Notes: generated by a model from the letters alone, not told the origin. Shown: positions 22,998 through 32,174, numbered from the stretch's first letter. The stretch: DNA of 35,580 nt from Syntrophomonadaceae bacterium (GCA_028692415.1 JAQUXM010000017.1:1-35580), one strand, 5' to 3'. Numbers and translations are program-made.

Positions 22998-24347
22998 TTG
23001 TTTGCAAAAATTTTGATTGCTAATCGCGGGGAGATTGCGCTAAGGGTTATTCGAGCTTGTAAGGAGCTAAATATTCCCAGTGTAGCCGTTTATTCGGTGG
23101 CTGACCGGGAAAGCCTGCACGTGCAAATAGCCGATGAAGCGGTTTGTATAGGTGCTGCACCGGCAAGTCAGAGTTACTTAAGTATATCCAATATATTAGC
23201 CGCAGCGCAAAATACCGGGGCGGAAGCCATTCACCCCGGTTACGGATTTCTAGCCGAAAACTCCCATTTTGCAGGTCTTTGTTCTAATTACGGGCTCAAA
23301 TTTATCGGGCCCTTGCCCCAAGTAATAGACTTGATGGGGGACAAAGTGAAAGCCCGGGAACTAGTGGAAAGGGTTGGGGTTCCGTTGGTGCCAGGCAGTG
23401 CTGGGGCGGTAAACACTTATAATGACGCATTACGGGTAGCCAAGGAGATAGGTTACCCGGTGATGATTAAAGCTTCCGCTGGAGGCGGGGGTAAAGGGAT
23501 GAGGCTGGCCCACAATGAAGCATCCTTGAAAGGTGCTTTGGAAACTGCCAAAATGGAAGCGAACGCAGCTTTTGGCAATGATGAAATCTATCTTGAAAAA
23601 TATATCGAAGAACCGCGCCATATTGAGTTTCAGATTCTGGGTGATGAATATGGCAATATTATTCACCTGGGGGAAAGGGATTGCTCATTACAGCGGCGCA
23701 ATCAAAAGCTATTGGAAGAAGCTCCTTCGCCACTGCTTGATGAAGCACTGCGCCAGCAGATGGGGCAGGCGGCAATTGAGGCAGCCCGGGCGGCAAATTA
23801 CTGCAGTGCGGGTACCGTCGAGTTTTTGGTTGACAAGCATAAGAATTTTTATTTCATTGAAATGAATACCCGGGTACAGGTTGAACACCCGGTTACCGAA
23901 ATGGTGACCGGCATAGATATTGTCAAGGAGCAAATCAGGATAGCCGCTGGGGAGGAACTAAGATATAAGCAGGAAGATATTCGGATTCGGGGAGCAGCTA
24001 TGGAATGCCGTATCAATGCCGAAGATCCGGCTTATGATTTCAGGCCGTCACCCGGCCGGGTAGGGCAGTATATTATACCGGGGGGGCCGGGAGTCAGGGT
24101 GGATTCTTCAGTATATTCCGGTTATACTATTCCGCCGTTTTATGATTCGATGGTTGCCAAGCTGATTGTTTGGGGTCAAGACCGTGATGAAGCCATAGCT
24201 CGAATGAAAAGAGCACTGGGAGAGTTTAAAGCGGAGAATATCCAGACTACCATACCTTTTCATCTTCAAGTACTGGATAACGCTTTTTTCCAGCGAGGTG
24301 AGGTATATACCAACTTTATTCAGCGCCGCATGAGCGGACAGGGCTAA
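22998..24347 (+). CDS. accC: Biotin carboxylase subunit AccC
   Basis: It carboxylates the biotin of the carrier using ATP and bicarbonate. The start is TTG at 22998 with AGAGGTGAT upstream, ten bases after the fusion gene. The 449 residues carry the N-terminal KILIANRGEIALRVIRACKE, the Gly-rich ATP-grasp loop KASAGGGGKGMR, the EMNTRVQVEHPVTE block with catalytic Arg, and the C-terminal lid. Length and motifs are those of AccC/PycA. It may act with the fused carboxyltransferase or with acetyl-CoA carboxylase, or both. Confidence 0.95.
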   Translation: MFAKILIANRGEIALRVIRACKELNIPSVAVYSVADRESLHVQIADEAVCIGAAPASQSYLSISNILAAAQNTGAEAIHPGYGFLAENSHFAGLCSNYGLKFIGPLPQVIDLMGDKVKARELVERVGVPLVPGSAGAVNTYNDALRVAKEIGYPVMIKASAGGGGKGMRLAHNEASLKGALETAKMEANAAFGNDEIYLEKYIEEPRHIEFQILGDEYGNIIHLGERDCSLQRRNQKLLEEAPSPLLDEALRQQMGQAAIEAARAANYCSAGTVEFLVDKHKNFYFIEMNTRVQVEHPVTEMVTGIDIVKEQIRIAAGEELRYKQEDIRIRGAAMECRINAEDPAYDFRPSPGRVGQYIIPGGPGVRVDSSVYSGYTIPPFYDSMVAKLIVWGQDRDEAIARMKRALGEFKAENIQTTIPFHLQVLDNAFFQRGEVYTNFIQRRMSGQG

Positions 24348-24353
24348 ATTAAT

Positions 24354-24383
24354 TTGATAAACACGGTGTTACTCTGGTAAAAT
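24354..24383 (+). promoter_or_regulatory. Candidate housekeeping promoter before the asp23-like gene
   Basis: TTGATA (24354-24359) and TAAAAT (24378-24383) are spaced by 18 bases, close to the sigma-A consensus. It lies in the 73-base gap after accC, and a ribosome binding site TGGAGGTGGG follows near 24409. A separate transcript for the envelope-stress genes is plausible. Confidence 0.45.
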
Positions 24384-24420
24384 AAGAAAACTGAAAAAAT
24401 ATATATGGAGGTGGGTAATT

Positions 24421-24828
24421 ATGGAAGGACAGAAGCCAGAAATTACCAATGAATTTGGTACAATCAGGATTGCCGATGAAGTTGTTTCAACCGTTGCAGG
24501 ACTAGCAGCCATTGATGTTGAGGGTATTGTTGCACTCAGCGGCGGATGGGGAACTGACTTGGTCGAAAAACTGGGAAGAAAGAATTACGGCAAAGGAATA
24601 AAGGTAGAAGTTGCTGACGAGCAAACCAAAATTGACATATTTATAGTGGTTGAATTTGGTTACCCAATTCCGCAGGTAGCTCAGAATGTACAGAAGGAAA
24701 TCAAATTGGCCGTAGAAACTATGACCGGTTTGACAGTATCATCGGTTAATGTGCACATAGTCTCAGTATCAATAAAGAAGACCCCGGGACAGGATGACGA
24801 TCTAGGTTCTGAATTTACAATGGAATAG
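24421..24828 (+). CDS. Asp23/Gls24 family envelope stress protein (YqhY-like)
   Basis: A 135-residue protein of the Asp23 (DUF322) family, with the ordered blocks GTIRIADEVVSTVAGLAA, GVEGIVALSGG-like DVEGIVALSGG, and VVEFGYPIPQVAQNVQKEI. Asp23 proteins gather at the membrane through AmaP, encoded by the second next feature. In Bacillus yqhY follows accBC and has been linked to acetyl-CoA carboxylase control; the same order here supports that reading. No membrane helix is present. Confidence 0.93.
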   Translation: MEGQKPEITNEFGTIRIADEVVSTVAGLAAIDVEGIVALSGGWGTDLVEKLGRKNYGKGIKVEVADEQTKIDIFIVVEFGYPIPQVAQNVQKEIKLAVETMTGLTVSSVNVHIVSVSIKKTPGQDDDLGSEFTME

Positions 24829-24850
24829 TCGGGATTATTTTGATTTTGCT

Positions 24851-24889
24851 AACCCCCTGCCTATACAGGGGGTTATCTGTATTATTTTT
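24851..24889 (+). terminator. Hairpin terminator or attenuator between asp23-like gene and amaP
   Basis: AACCCCCTG (24851-24859) and CAGGGGGTT (24866-24874) form a 9-bp perfect stem with loop CCTATA. The U-rich stretch (ATTATTTTT) lies several bases after the stem rather than next to it, so termination is probably partial. Confidence 0.6.
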
Positions 24890-24909
24890 CTTGGAAAAGA
24901 GGTGGAATA

Positions 24910-25449
24910 ATGGAAAAGACCTGGCGTCTGGTTTTGTTTATATACAACCTCTTACTGGCAAGTCTGGCCGGAGTTGCAGTTGCGGCGGCAGCAGGCAGGC
25001 CCGAACCCCTGTATTACATAGAGCTGGCTTTGTCTACTCCCCAAAACCGGGTAGTACTTGGTACGGTTGCCATATTGATAATAGCAGTGGCTTTGTTTTT
25101 GTTATTTTCCGGCCTTAAACGTGCAAGCAAGCCGGATGAAACGATTTTAGTAAAAAGCGAGTTAAATGGACAAGTATCCATTACGGTTCCAGCCATTAAG
25201 CTGATCATTATGCGAGCAGTGAAAAAGGTTGAAGGGGTAAGAGATATACGGCCTGCCGTGAGCAATGCCCAGGACGGCTTGGTAGTATATCTGCATATGA
25301 TGATAAATCCGGAACACAACGTGCCGGAAATGAGTCGAAAGTTACAGGAAGTTGTGAAACAATACCTTGAGGAAATAGGTGGGCTTCAGGTTTCTGAGGT
25401 CAAGGTGCTGGTCGATGATTTCAATGTTGCCCAAAAATCCACTAGTTAA
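24910..25449 (+). CDS. amaP: Alkaline shock response membrane anchor protein AmaP
   Basis: A 179-residue membrane protein with two N-terminal helices (about 5-28 and 48-68) and a cytoplasmic domain of Asp23-like build, as in AmaP, the anchor that recruits Asp23 to the membrane. GAGGTGG lies before the ATG. A hairpin separates it from the asp23-like gene. The next gene encodes a DUF2273 protein, a usual neighbour in asp23 operons. Confidence 0.88.
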   Translation: MEKTWRLVLFIYNLLLASLAGVAVAAAAGRPEPLYYIELALSTPQNRVVLGTVAILIIAVALFLLFSGLKRASKPDETILVKSELNGQVSITVPAIKLIIMRAVKKVEGVRDIRPAVSNAQDGLVVYLHMMINPEHNVPEMSRKLQEVVKQYLEEIGGLQVSEVKVLVDDFNVAQKSTS

Positions 25450-25461
25450 GGAGGCAACCTT

Positions 25462-25686
25462 ATGTGGGAGAAACTATTTGTTATCATAGTCGAAGAACAT
25501 CGTGGCAAAGCGATAGGCATTGTACTGGGAATGTTAGCTGGCATCCTGGTTATCACCTATGGTTTCTGGCGAACTTTATTTATTATTTTCTGTATTGCCA
25601 TGGGGTATATTATTGGCAAGAAGCTTGATGAAAACCAGAGCTTTGATAGTTGGCTAAGAAAAATGTTTAAAGATAAACAGCAATAG
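25462..25686 (+). CDS. DUF2273 small membrane protein
   Basis: A 74-residue protein with two hydrophobic helices (about 17-34 and 36-52) and the motif HRGKAIGIVLGMLAGILVITYGFWRTL shortened here to its core GKAIGIVLGMLAG. Such proteins accompany asp23 and amaP in Firmicutes and probably join the same membrane assembly; their function is not known. AAGGAGG precedes the ATG. Confidence 0.85.
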   Translation: MWEKLFVIIVEEHRGKAIGIVLGMLAGILVITYGFWRTLFIIFCIAMGYIIGKKLDENQSFDSWLRKMFKDKQQ

Positions 25687-25705
25687 CTGGAAGGAAGATT
25701 TACTT

Positions 25706-26107
25706 TTGAGCAGGAGAAAAGCACGGGAGATCGCATTTAAGGTTATATTTCAAGTGGATCAGGTGCAGGCTGAACCTAAAAAAGCCTTTAATTATCTAAT
25801 TGAGAACGAGAATTTGGCGCAGCGCGACTGGAGTTTTGCCTGGGAACTGGTCGAAGGGGTGCTGGACAAAATGCCCGAAATTGACTGCCGGATTGCGGGT
25901 TATTCCCGGGATTGGGCGGTAGATAGAATGGCATCGGTAGATCGTAATATTATGCGTTTGGCTGGATATGAGATTATGTTCACGGATCATTCACAGCCGG
26001 TGGTGGCGATTGACGAAGCCATTGAAATCGCCAAACGATACGGTGATGAAGGATCGGCAAGTTTTGTAAATGCTATATTGGATAAACTCCTGGGAGAGAA
26101 AGCATGA
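25706..26107 (+). CDS. nusB: Transcription antitermination factor NusB
   Basis: NusB binds boxA of rRNA leaders together with ribosomal protein S10. The start is TTG at 25706 with GGAAGGA upstream; the 133 residues begin MSRRKAREIAFKVIFQVD and contain the conserved RNIMRLAGYEI, VVAIDEAIEIAKRYG and SFVNAILDKL blocks. The stop overlaps the next start by four bases (ATGA). Confidence 0.95.
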   Translation: MSRRKAREIAFKVIFQVDQVQAEPKKAFNYLIENENLAQRDWSFAWELVEGVLDKMPEIDCRIAGYSRDWAVDRMASVDRNIMRLAGYEIMFTDHSQPVVAIDEAIEIAKRYGDEGSASFVNAILDKLLGEKA

Positions 26108-27069
26108 CTTGCTTTTTAGGGATAGACAGCAGTGCTTACACAACTTCGCTGGCTATCGTCGATGAACAGTATAATATAATAGCTGATGAGCGAATACCGT
26201 TGCAGGTTGCAGAAGGGAAAAGGGGTTTGCGGCAATCCGAAGCCCTGTTCCTTCATGTTAAGAACCTGCCTTTGTTATTTACGCGGATAAAACCATATCT
26301 GCAAGGTGCAATCACTGCTCTGGCCGTAAGTGCTTTTCCCCGCCGGGCGGAAGACAGCTATATGCCGGTATTCCTGGCCGGGCTTTCCCAAGCCCAGGTT
26401 TTGAGTGAATTTACACGGCTTCCCCTTTATAGAATCAGTCATCAGGAAGGGCACATCATGGCCGGACTAAAGGGGAACCAGGCGCTTATGCAAAAAAAAA
26501 CACCATTCCTGGCGGTTCATTTTTCGGGGGGGACTTCCGAATTACTTCAAGTAGGTTGGAACGGTTCGGATTTTATGGCCATCGAAACCAGGATGGCGGG
26601 AAAAGATCTGCATGCCGGGCAGTTAGTGGATAGAGTAGGCGTAGCCATGGGTTTGAGCTTCCCATCCGGTATACAGATGGAAGAACTGGCCAGGAAGTCT
26701 TCGCAAATTAAGCTGACCGCAATTCCATCTGCCGTCAACGATAACGGTTTTTCCTTTTCAGGACCGGAAAACTATGCTCTGCAACTGATCAAGCGGGGTG
26801 CTCCACCTGAAGATATTGCTTTTGCGACCTTAAGAGTTATTGCCAACACCCTGGAGAAGATAATTTTGCTGGAGCTCGGGAAGTCAGGCATTAGAGATAT
26901 TTTACTGGTTGGAGGGGTTATGGCCAACTCGCTGATTAGAAAGCGCTTATTGGAGCGCTTGGAACACCCGGCAGTAGGAATGAAATTATATTTTGCCGAA
27001 CCCCAGCTCAGCACTGACAATGCGGTAGGCGTGGCGATGACGGCCGCATACCTTAACAGAAGCAAATGA
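26104..27069 (+). CDS. TsaD/Gcp-like peptidase M22 paralog
   Basis: A 321-residue ASKHA-fold protein related to the tRNA t6A enzyme TsaD. The two metal histidines (SHQEGH) and the C-terminal Asp in STDNAVGVA are kept. The canonical VSGGHT motif reads FSGGTSELL, and the SFSGLKTA motif reads SFSGPENYA. The protein is also shorter than TsaD. These changes suggest a paralog with another role rather than the housekeeping tsaD; in Clostridia a similar gene often follows nusB. It overlaps nusB by four bases. Confidence 0.8.
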   Translation: MTCFLGIDSSAYTTSLAIVDEQYNIIADERIPLQVAEGKRGLRQSEALFLHVKNLPLLFTRIKPYLQGAITALAVSAFPRRAEDSYMPVFLAGLSQAQVLSEFTRLPLYRISHQEGHIMAGLKGNQALMQKKTPFLAVHFSGGTSELLQVGWNGSDFMAIETRMAGKDLHAGQLVDRVGVAMGLSFPSGIQMEELARKSSQIKLTAIPSAVNDNGFSFSGPENYALQLIKRGAPPEDIAFATLRVIANTLEKIILLELGKSGIRDILLVGGVMANSLIRKRLLERLEHPAVGMKLYFAEPQLSTDNAVGVAMTAAYLNRSK

Positions 27070-27100
27070 TATTTAAGTGATTATATTGGAGTTGATTAGC

Positions 27101-27940
27101 GTGAAGTTTATTAGCGGATCAGAACTAGCGGGAGAAATCCAGAGTAGCTTGCGGGAGAGCAATGAACAGGCCGGCATCAAACCTTGTCTGGCAATTATAA
27201 TTATAGGTGACAGCAAGGAAGACCTTATCTATGTTGGACTTAAGAATAAAGCGTCAGTGTCTATCGGGGGACAAGCCCGGATTATCCAATTAGCCAAAGA
27301 TGTTGATAAGCAGGAATTAATACACAATATTCATAAACTGAATGATGATGAAGATGTGGATGGGATTCTGGTGCAGCTGCCCTTGCCGGAGATGCTGGAA
27401 AGGGATCGCGAGGAGATTCTGGCTGCTATCCGCCCGGACAAAGATGTCGATGGGTTTTGCCCCGACAACCGGGGGCGGCTTAGCGGGGATTCTCCTGGTT
27501 TTATAAGCTGTGCGGCCCTGGCCGCCATGGAAGTTATTGATCGTTGCCAGGCTTCCCTGGCGGGGAAAAAGGCCTTGCTGATAGGGGATTCCTTTGATTT
27601 GATTATTCCCCTGGCCGTGATTCTGATCAAGAGGGGATGCCGGATTATGGTGTCTCCTGATTATGAAGCCCGTTTAATGGAAGGTATGGATATTGCAGTA
27701 ATTGAAAAGGGTGCAGCCGGTATCGTCAAAGGAGAAGATATCGCTGCAGGGATGATCGTTATTGATGCCGGATTCTATTGGGAGAATGATAAAGTTTGCG
27801 GCAATGTGGACCGGAAAGAAGCCGCCAATCATGATGGCTGTCTGCTGCCCGTACCCGGTGGGATTGGACCGCTTTTAATTGCCAAACTAATGGCTAATCT
27901 ATCCCAGGCTGCGTATAGGAAGGGGAAGGGCATAGACTGA
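27101..27940 (+). CDS. folD: Divergent FolD-like methylenetetrahydrofolate dehydrogenase/cyclohydrolase
   Basis: GTG at 27101 with TTGGAG upstream gives 279 residues, the usual FolD length. The folate-site residues are kept: Tyr44 and Lys48 in YVGLKNK, Gln92 in DGILVQLPLP, KDVDGF, and PVPGGIGP near the C-terminus. The dinucleotide site is not: the family GRSxxVGxP reads GDSFDLIIP, and the PCTPxG motif reads SCAALA. So folate binding looks intact while NADP binding is doubtful. It may be a cyclohydrolase-leaning or altered enzyme. It sits in the normal folD position, one base overlap with xseA. Confidence 0.8.
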   Translation: MKFISGSELAGEIQSSLRESNEQAGIKPCLAIIIIGDSKEDLIYVGLKNKASVSIGGQARIIQLAKDVDKQELIHNIHKLNDDEDVDGILVQLPLPEMLERDREEILAAIRPDKDVDGFCPDNRGRLSGDSPGFISCAALAAMEVIDRCQASLAGKKALLIGDSFDLIIPLAVILIKRGCRIMVSPDYEARLMEGMDIAVIEKGAAGIVKGEDIAAGMIVIDAGFYWENDKVCGNVDRKEAANHDGCLLPVPGGIGPLLIAKLMANLSQAAYRKGKGID

Positions 27941-29157
27941 TGCAGGAATTCTTAAGTGTAACTGCGCTTAACGAATACATAAGGGCTTTAATGGAAGCTG
28001 ATCCGATTTTGTCCGGTCTATGGGTAAAAGGCGAGATATCAGGATTCAGGCTTTACCAGAAATCCGGACATATGTACTTCACCCTGAAAGAAGGGGACAG
28101 CAGCATCAGTGCGGTCATGTTCAAGAGCCGGACCCGGTTCTTGAAATTCAAACCGGAAGACGGAATGGAGGTACTGTTGCGTGCCTCGGTTTCGGTTTTT
28201 GCCCGGGAGGGGAAATACCAGTTGTATGTTGAAGAAATGCAGCCATACGGGACCGGAGACCTGTTTTTATACCTGGCTAAACTAAAAGCCAAACTCCAGG
28301 CCGAGGGCTGCTTTGATCCCGCGCTAAAAAAGCCTGTTCCAGCGATGGTAAACAAGGTGGGGATCGTTACTTCCCAGGATGGAGCTGCATTAAGGGACAT
28401 CATGCGGGTAATCCGGCAAAGACATAGCAATATTGAAGTAATGCTGGTCCATAGTTCCGTGCAGGGAATTGAAGCACCGGCTGAATTGGCCCGAGGAATT
28501 GCTTGGCTTAATGAATATGCCAGGGCGGAGGTTATTATTGTGGGCCGGGGTGGCGGCTCTTTTGAAGATCTTATGGCATTTAACAGCGAGGAAGTTGTAC
28601 GGGCTATTTATGAATCGCGAATCCCTGTTATATCAGCGGTGGGGCATGAGGTGGATTTTACGCTGGCCGATTTGGCAGCGGATTTGCGGGCGGCCACGCC
28701 TACTCAGGCTGCTTCCCTGGCGGTGCCGGATATGGAAATGCTGGAGAACGCGATAGCCGCTAGCCAACATAAATTAATGCAGTCCATAAGGCGAAAAATC
28801 CTATATCAAAGTGAATCCCTGGATCGCTTGATGATGAAAAGAATCTGGAAACAACCGCAGTTAATGATCGACCGGCGGGGAGAAATACTGCGAAACCTGG
28901 AAAAGAACCTGCTTCGAGCAGGGCTTAAAATGGCTGACGATAAAAAGATGCAATTGTCATTAAACCTGACCGCCCTGGATGCATTAAGCCCGCTCAAGAT
29001 CATGCAAAGAGGCTATGCAGTGGTGAGCAAGGATAATAGAATCGTGCGGGAGGCTGCTGCGGTTCAAATTGGGGATCAGCTGCAAGTAGAGCTGCAGGAC
29101 GCGAAGCTTAAAGTTGAGGTGAAAGACAAGGAGAAGGTGAAGAGATGGAGAATGTAA
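27940..29157 (+). CDS. xseA: Exodeoxyribonuclease VII large subunit
   Basis: The catalytic subunit of a single-strand-specific exonuclease. The 405 residues start with an OB-fold nucleic acid binding domain (about 1-105) and include the conserved [20 protein letters not shown] and [14 protein letters not shown] blocks, [18 protein letters not shown]-type motif, and a long helical C-terminal region. The ATG overlaps the folD stop by one base, and the 3' end overlaps xseB by 13 bases. Confidence 0.95.
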   Translation: MQEFLSVTALNEYIRALMEADPILSGLWVKGEISGFRLYQKSGHMYFTLKEGDSSISAVMFKSRTRFLKFKPEDGMEVLLRASVSVFAREGKYQLYVEEMQPYGTGDLFLYLAKLKAKLQAEGCFDPALKKPVPAMVNKVGIVTSQDGAALRDIMRVIRQRHSNIEVMLVHSSVQGIEAPAELARGIAWLNEYARAEVIIVGRGGGSFEDLMAFNSEEVVRAIYESRIPVISAVGHEVDFTLADLAADLRAATPTQAASLAVPDMEMLENAIAASQHKLMQSIRRKILYQSESLDRLMMKRIWKQPQLMIDRRGEILRNLEKNLLRAGLKMADDKKMQLSLNLTALDALSPLKIMQRGYAVVSKDNRIVREAAAVQIGDQLQVELQDAKLKVEVKDKEKVKRWRM

Positions 29158-29366
29158 GGTTTGAAGACGCTTTGAAGAAGTTGGGGGATATAGTCGATCA
29201 ACTGGAATCCGGGGAACTGGAACTGGAGGAATCGATAGACGTTTTTGAGGAAGGGATTAAACTTTCTCTTTATTGCCAGCAGGAGTTGAAAAAGGCGGAA
29301 GGCAGGATTCGACAGCTGGTAAAGAATCTGAATGGTGAATTTGAACTGCAGGATTTTGAACTCTAG
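29145..29366 (+). CDS. xseB: Exodeoxyribonuclease VII small subunit
   Basis: A 73-residue helical protein with the family pattern [20 protein letters not shown] and [15 protein letters not shown]. It binds the XseA helical stalk. The start lies within xseA. Its TAG stop (29364-29366) falls in the first bases of the MITE-like copy 2, so the element may have reset the end of the gene by a residue or so. Confidence 0.95.
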   Translation: MENVRFEDALKKLGDIVDQLESGELELEESIDVFEEGIKLSLYCQQELKKAEGRIRQLVKNLNGEFELQDFEL

Positions 29367-29581
29367 TGCCCTGTCAATCTTAATTCTATATATTATTTAG
29401 CGAGTAAAAATTCATGTAGGACAAGGCGGCAGCTCCTTGCCATCCATGGCAATGCTGCACTTGCCCGTCCATGGGCTTCGGAGGAATGAGTAATACTGGA
29501 CGTATTGCGATTGACGACAACGCAGTCATACATGAATTATACCGACAAGAAGATATAGAATTAGGGTTGAAAGGGTACTAG
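29363..29581. mobile_element. MITE-like element, CTAGTACCC family, copy 2, with internal insert
   Basis: 219 bp with ends CTAGTGCCCTGTCAA (29363-29377) and TTGAAAGGGTACTAG (29567-29581). It is the reverse complement of copy 1 at 13660 over most of its length, including the block containing CAATACGTCCAGTATTACTC, but carries about 53 extra bases (near 29428-29480) that form GCAGC/GCTGC and CCATGG hairpins. It fills the gap between xseB and ispA. Confidence 0.8.
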
Positions 29582-29603
29582 GCTGTGAAAGGAAACTAAT
29601 TCA

Positions 29604-30509
29604 ATGGATTTTGATATGAAGTCATTCCAGAAAGACATAAAAACGCGGCAAGAGTATGTGGAAGCTTGTCTGCAGAATTGTGTGTCCCTGCTTGATGCCT
29701 ACCCTCCCCTAATTCATGAAGCCATGCACTATGCCTTGTTTAATGGCGGGAAAAGACTGCGCCCCATAATGGTCTGCGAAGCGGCCTTGCTGGGCGGAGG
29801 GAGCAGGGAAGATGCCATCCCCGCCGCCTGCGCTATCGAAATGATCCATTCGTATTCGCTGGTTCACGATGACCTGCCCTGTATGGATGATGATGATTTC
29901 CGCCGCGGCAAACCTACCTGTCACAAGGTTTACGGCGAGGCCAATGCGGTCTTGACCGGGGATGCGCTGCTTACTGCAGCTTTTGAACTGCTATCCCAAA
30001 ACGCCCAGGCAAGCGAAGTGGACTTAGGCAGGACGATCAGAGTCATAAGTGAAATCGCCAGAGCCGCTGGCAGCCGGGGCATGATTGGCGGGCAGGTTAT
30101 CGACCTGGAATCGGAAGGGAAAAATATCGATTTTGCCACTCTAAAGACCCTGCACAGTTTAAAAACCGGGGAGTTGTTCCAGGCTTCACTGCGCTCCGGA
30201 GCTATATTGGGCGGGATGGATGAGCCGGGGCTGCAGGCCATAACTGACTATGCCCGTAATTTTGGTCTGGCTTTCCAAATCAGTGATGATATTCTGGATG
30301 TGCAAGGGGATGAAGCTTTAATCGGTAAACCGGTGGGCAGCGATGAAAAGAATCACAAGACCACCTACCCCAGCCTGCTGGGCCTGGCAAAAAGCCGGGA
30401 AATGCTGAAAGAGAGTGTGGCCTCCTGTATCCAGAGCCTGGAGCCTTTTGGTGAGCGAGCCGCCTTCCTGCGGGAGCTGGCCTGTTTTACGATGTATCGG
30501 GAAAGCTAG
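29604..30509 (+). CDS. ispA: Farnesyl/geranyl diphosphate synthase
   Basis: A short-chain trans-prenyltransferase that condenses IPP with DMAPP and GPP. The 301 residues contain the first Asp-rich motif DDLPCMDDDD followed by RRGKPT, and the second QISDDILD, with GGKRLRP near the N-terminus. AAAGGA lies about ten bases before the ATG. It closes the accBC-nusB-folD-xse row; the dxs gene that often follows is not here, and the next gene is on the other strand. Confidence 0.93.
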   Translation: MDFDMKSFQKDIKTRQEYVEACLQNCVSLLDAYPPLIHEAMHYALFNGGKRLRPIMVCEAALLGGGSREDAIPAACAIEMIHSYSLVHDDLPCMDDDDFRRGKPTCHKVYGEANAVLTGDALLTAAFELLSQNAQASEVDLGRTIRVISEIARAAGSRGMIGGQVIDLESEGKNIDFATLKTLHSLKTGELFQASLRSGAILGGMDEPGLQAITDYARNFGLAFQISDDILDVQGDEALIGKPVGSDEKNHKTTYPSLLGLAKSREMLKESVASCIQSLEPFGERAAFLRELACFTMYRES

Positions 30510-30646
30510 TGCAGCTTTAATTGGGTATTCCAGACCATATTGCTGCTCTTATCTTGGTAAGAAGCTATAGGCTGCTTGCCATTCTTCACTGGTTCCATTA
30601 TCATCAAAATCTCCTGGATAGCGCGCTCTGCTCTTGACCAGACTGC
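30510..30646. other. Convergent gap between ispA and the response regulator gene
   Basis: Two transcription units meet here tail to tail. I see no clear hairpin with a U-run on either strand and no small gene. It also marks where the conserved accBC-ispA gene row stops and an unrelated chemosensory block begins. Confidence 0.5.
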
Positions 30647-32128
30647 CTAATTTAATTGTGATTGGAACGAAAATTTACTGGATTTGAACACCTGGCAACA
30701 GGCATCAACTATATCAGCTTCATACAAGTTGCCGCGATGCGTCTCTATTTCTTGAAGAGCCACCTCCAAACCAAGGGCCGAACGATAAGGACGGTGCGAA
30801 GTTATAGCCTCCACTACGTCAGCCACGGCAATAATTTTAGCTTCCAGTAATATTTCTGAGCCTCTGAGCCCGTTGGGATATCCTGAACCGTCCAGACGTT
30901 CATGGTGCTGAAGCACTGTCTCCGCCACTGGGGATTTAAAAGGAATGGGTTTAACAATTTCATAACCGATTTGGGGGTGAGTTTTAATCAGGTTCATCTC
31001 CAGATCACTTAATCGGGTTGATTTGCTGAGAATGTCCATGGGCACATATATTTTTCCTATATCATGGAGACTGGCTGCCACCCGGATACCTTCGAGCTGT
31101 TGTTCCCCAAGTCCCATTTCCTGAGCAATAGCACAGGCTAACTGAGCTACCCGGCGCTGGTGTCCGGCCGTATACGAATCCCTTTTTTCGGAGGTTATGG
31201 CCAGAGCATCGACCGTTCCCAGCAGGGTTTTGTGCAGCTGATAGTAACTGCATCTTAGTTTTTTTTCGATTTCTTTGCGCTCAGCTATTTCGCATTCCAG
31301 AAATACATTGGCCTCCACCAGTTCCGTAGTTCTTTGCTCAACCCGCTTTTGCAAGCGCTGATGCAGTTGATGCGAGATGGTTTCGGCCCGCATACGCTCG
31401 GTAATATCCTCGGTGATCGACAGAATCCCCCATGGAGTTGGATAAACTCGCTCATGCAGATTGCGATTGTTTAGTTTGTTCTGCACAAATTGGATACCAC
31501 CTTGTTCCATCACCTGCAAATAGGCTGCATAGCTGGCAGTTTGGGCTATCCCGGGAAATAATTCTGCCAGTTTGTCACCCTCCAAGTTCTTGCCGCTTTT
31601 TCCCATCAAAACAGCATAGGCTTCATTGCAGTAAAGAATCGCCAGATCCCGGTCCAGGGCCAGGATGGGGGTTCTTATACTGGCAAGTAAAAGACGATGC
31701 TTCAGTTCACTTTCTCGCAATGCTTTTGCTGCCAGGCGGGCCTTGAGCAGGCGTTGTACCCGGTAGCGAAGCGCCACCATATTAACCGGCTTCAGGATAA
31801 TATCAGTTGCTCCGGCTTCAAATACCTGTCCGATTGCTTCATCATCCGTAAGTCCGGTTACCATTAGGATCGGTAAATGTAGTCCCCCGGGCATCCGCCG
31901 CAAATGCCTGCAGGTAGTCAAACCATCCATTACCGGCATCAAAATGTCCAATAAAACCATATCCGGTTGGACTTTCTGGCAAATTTCGGTAGCCTTCTGT
32001 CCATTAGAAGCCTCCAACACACGGTAACCTTCTTTTTCCAGAGTGGAGCGCAGCATGGCTCGAACCACCCCGCTATCGTCCACAATTAAAATGAGAAATT
32101 TGCTAGGACTAAGGGAAATCTCACCCAT
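30647..32128 (-). CDS. Response regulator with PAS and HD-GYP domains (putative c-di-GMP phosphodiesterase)
   Basis: 493 residues in three parts. Residues 10-130 are a CheY-like receiver with acidic pocket VDD, phospho-acceptor Asp in LLDILMPVMDG and Lys in LKPVN. A PAS-like region spans about 145-255, followed by a coiled coil (about 255-310). The C-terminal HD-GYP domain (about 310-490) has HDIGKI and HHERLDGSGYP intact, so c-di-GMP hydrolysis is likely. It follows cheD in the same direction with a gap of 46 bases. The output probably links the chemosensory block to motility or attachment. Confidence 0.93.
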   Translation of the reverse strand: MGEISLSPSKFLILIVDDSGVVRAMLRSTLEKEGYRVLEASNGQKATEICQKVQPDMVLLDILMPVMDGLTTCRHLRRMPGGLHLPILMVTGLTDDEAIGQVFEAGATDIILKPVNMVALRYRVQRLLKARLAAKALRESELKHRLLLASIRTPILALDRDLAILYCNEAYAVLMGKSGKNLEGDKLAELFPGIAQTASYAAYLQVMEQGGIQFVQNKLNNRNLHERVYPTPWGILSITEDITERMRAETISHQLHQRLQKRVEQRTTELVEANVFLECEIAERKEIEKKLRCSYYQLHKTLLGTVDALAITSEKRDSYTAGHQRRVAQLACAIAQEMGLGEQQLEGIRVAASLHDIGKIYVPMDILSKSTRLSDLEMNLIKTHPQIGYEIVKPIPFKSPVAETVLQHHERLDGSGYPNGLRGSEILLEAKIIAVADVVEAITSHRPYRSALGLEVALQEIETHRGNLYEADIVDACCQVFKSSKFSFQSQLN

Positions 32129-32174
32129 GGTTTATTTTCATCTCCCAATACATTTTTCTTTCGGTTCTCAACGC

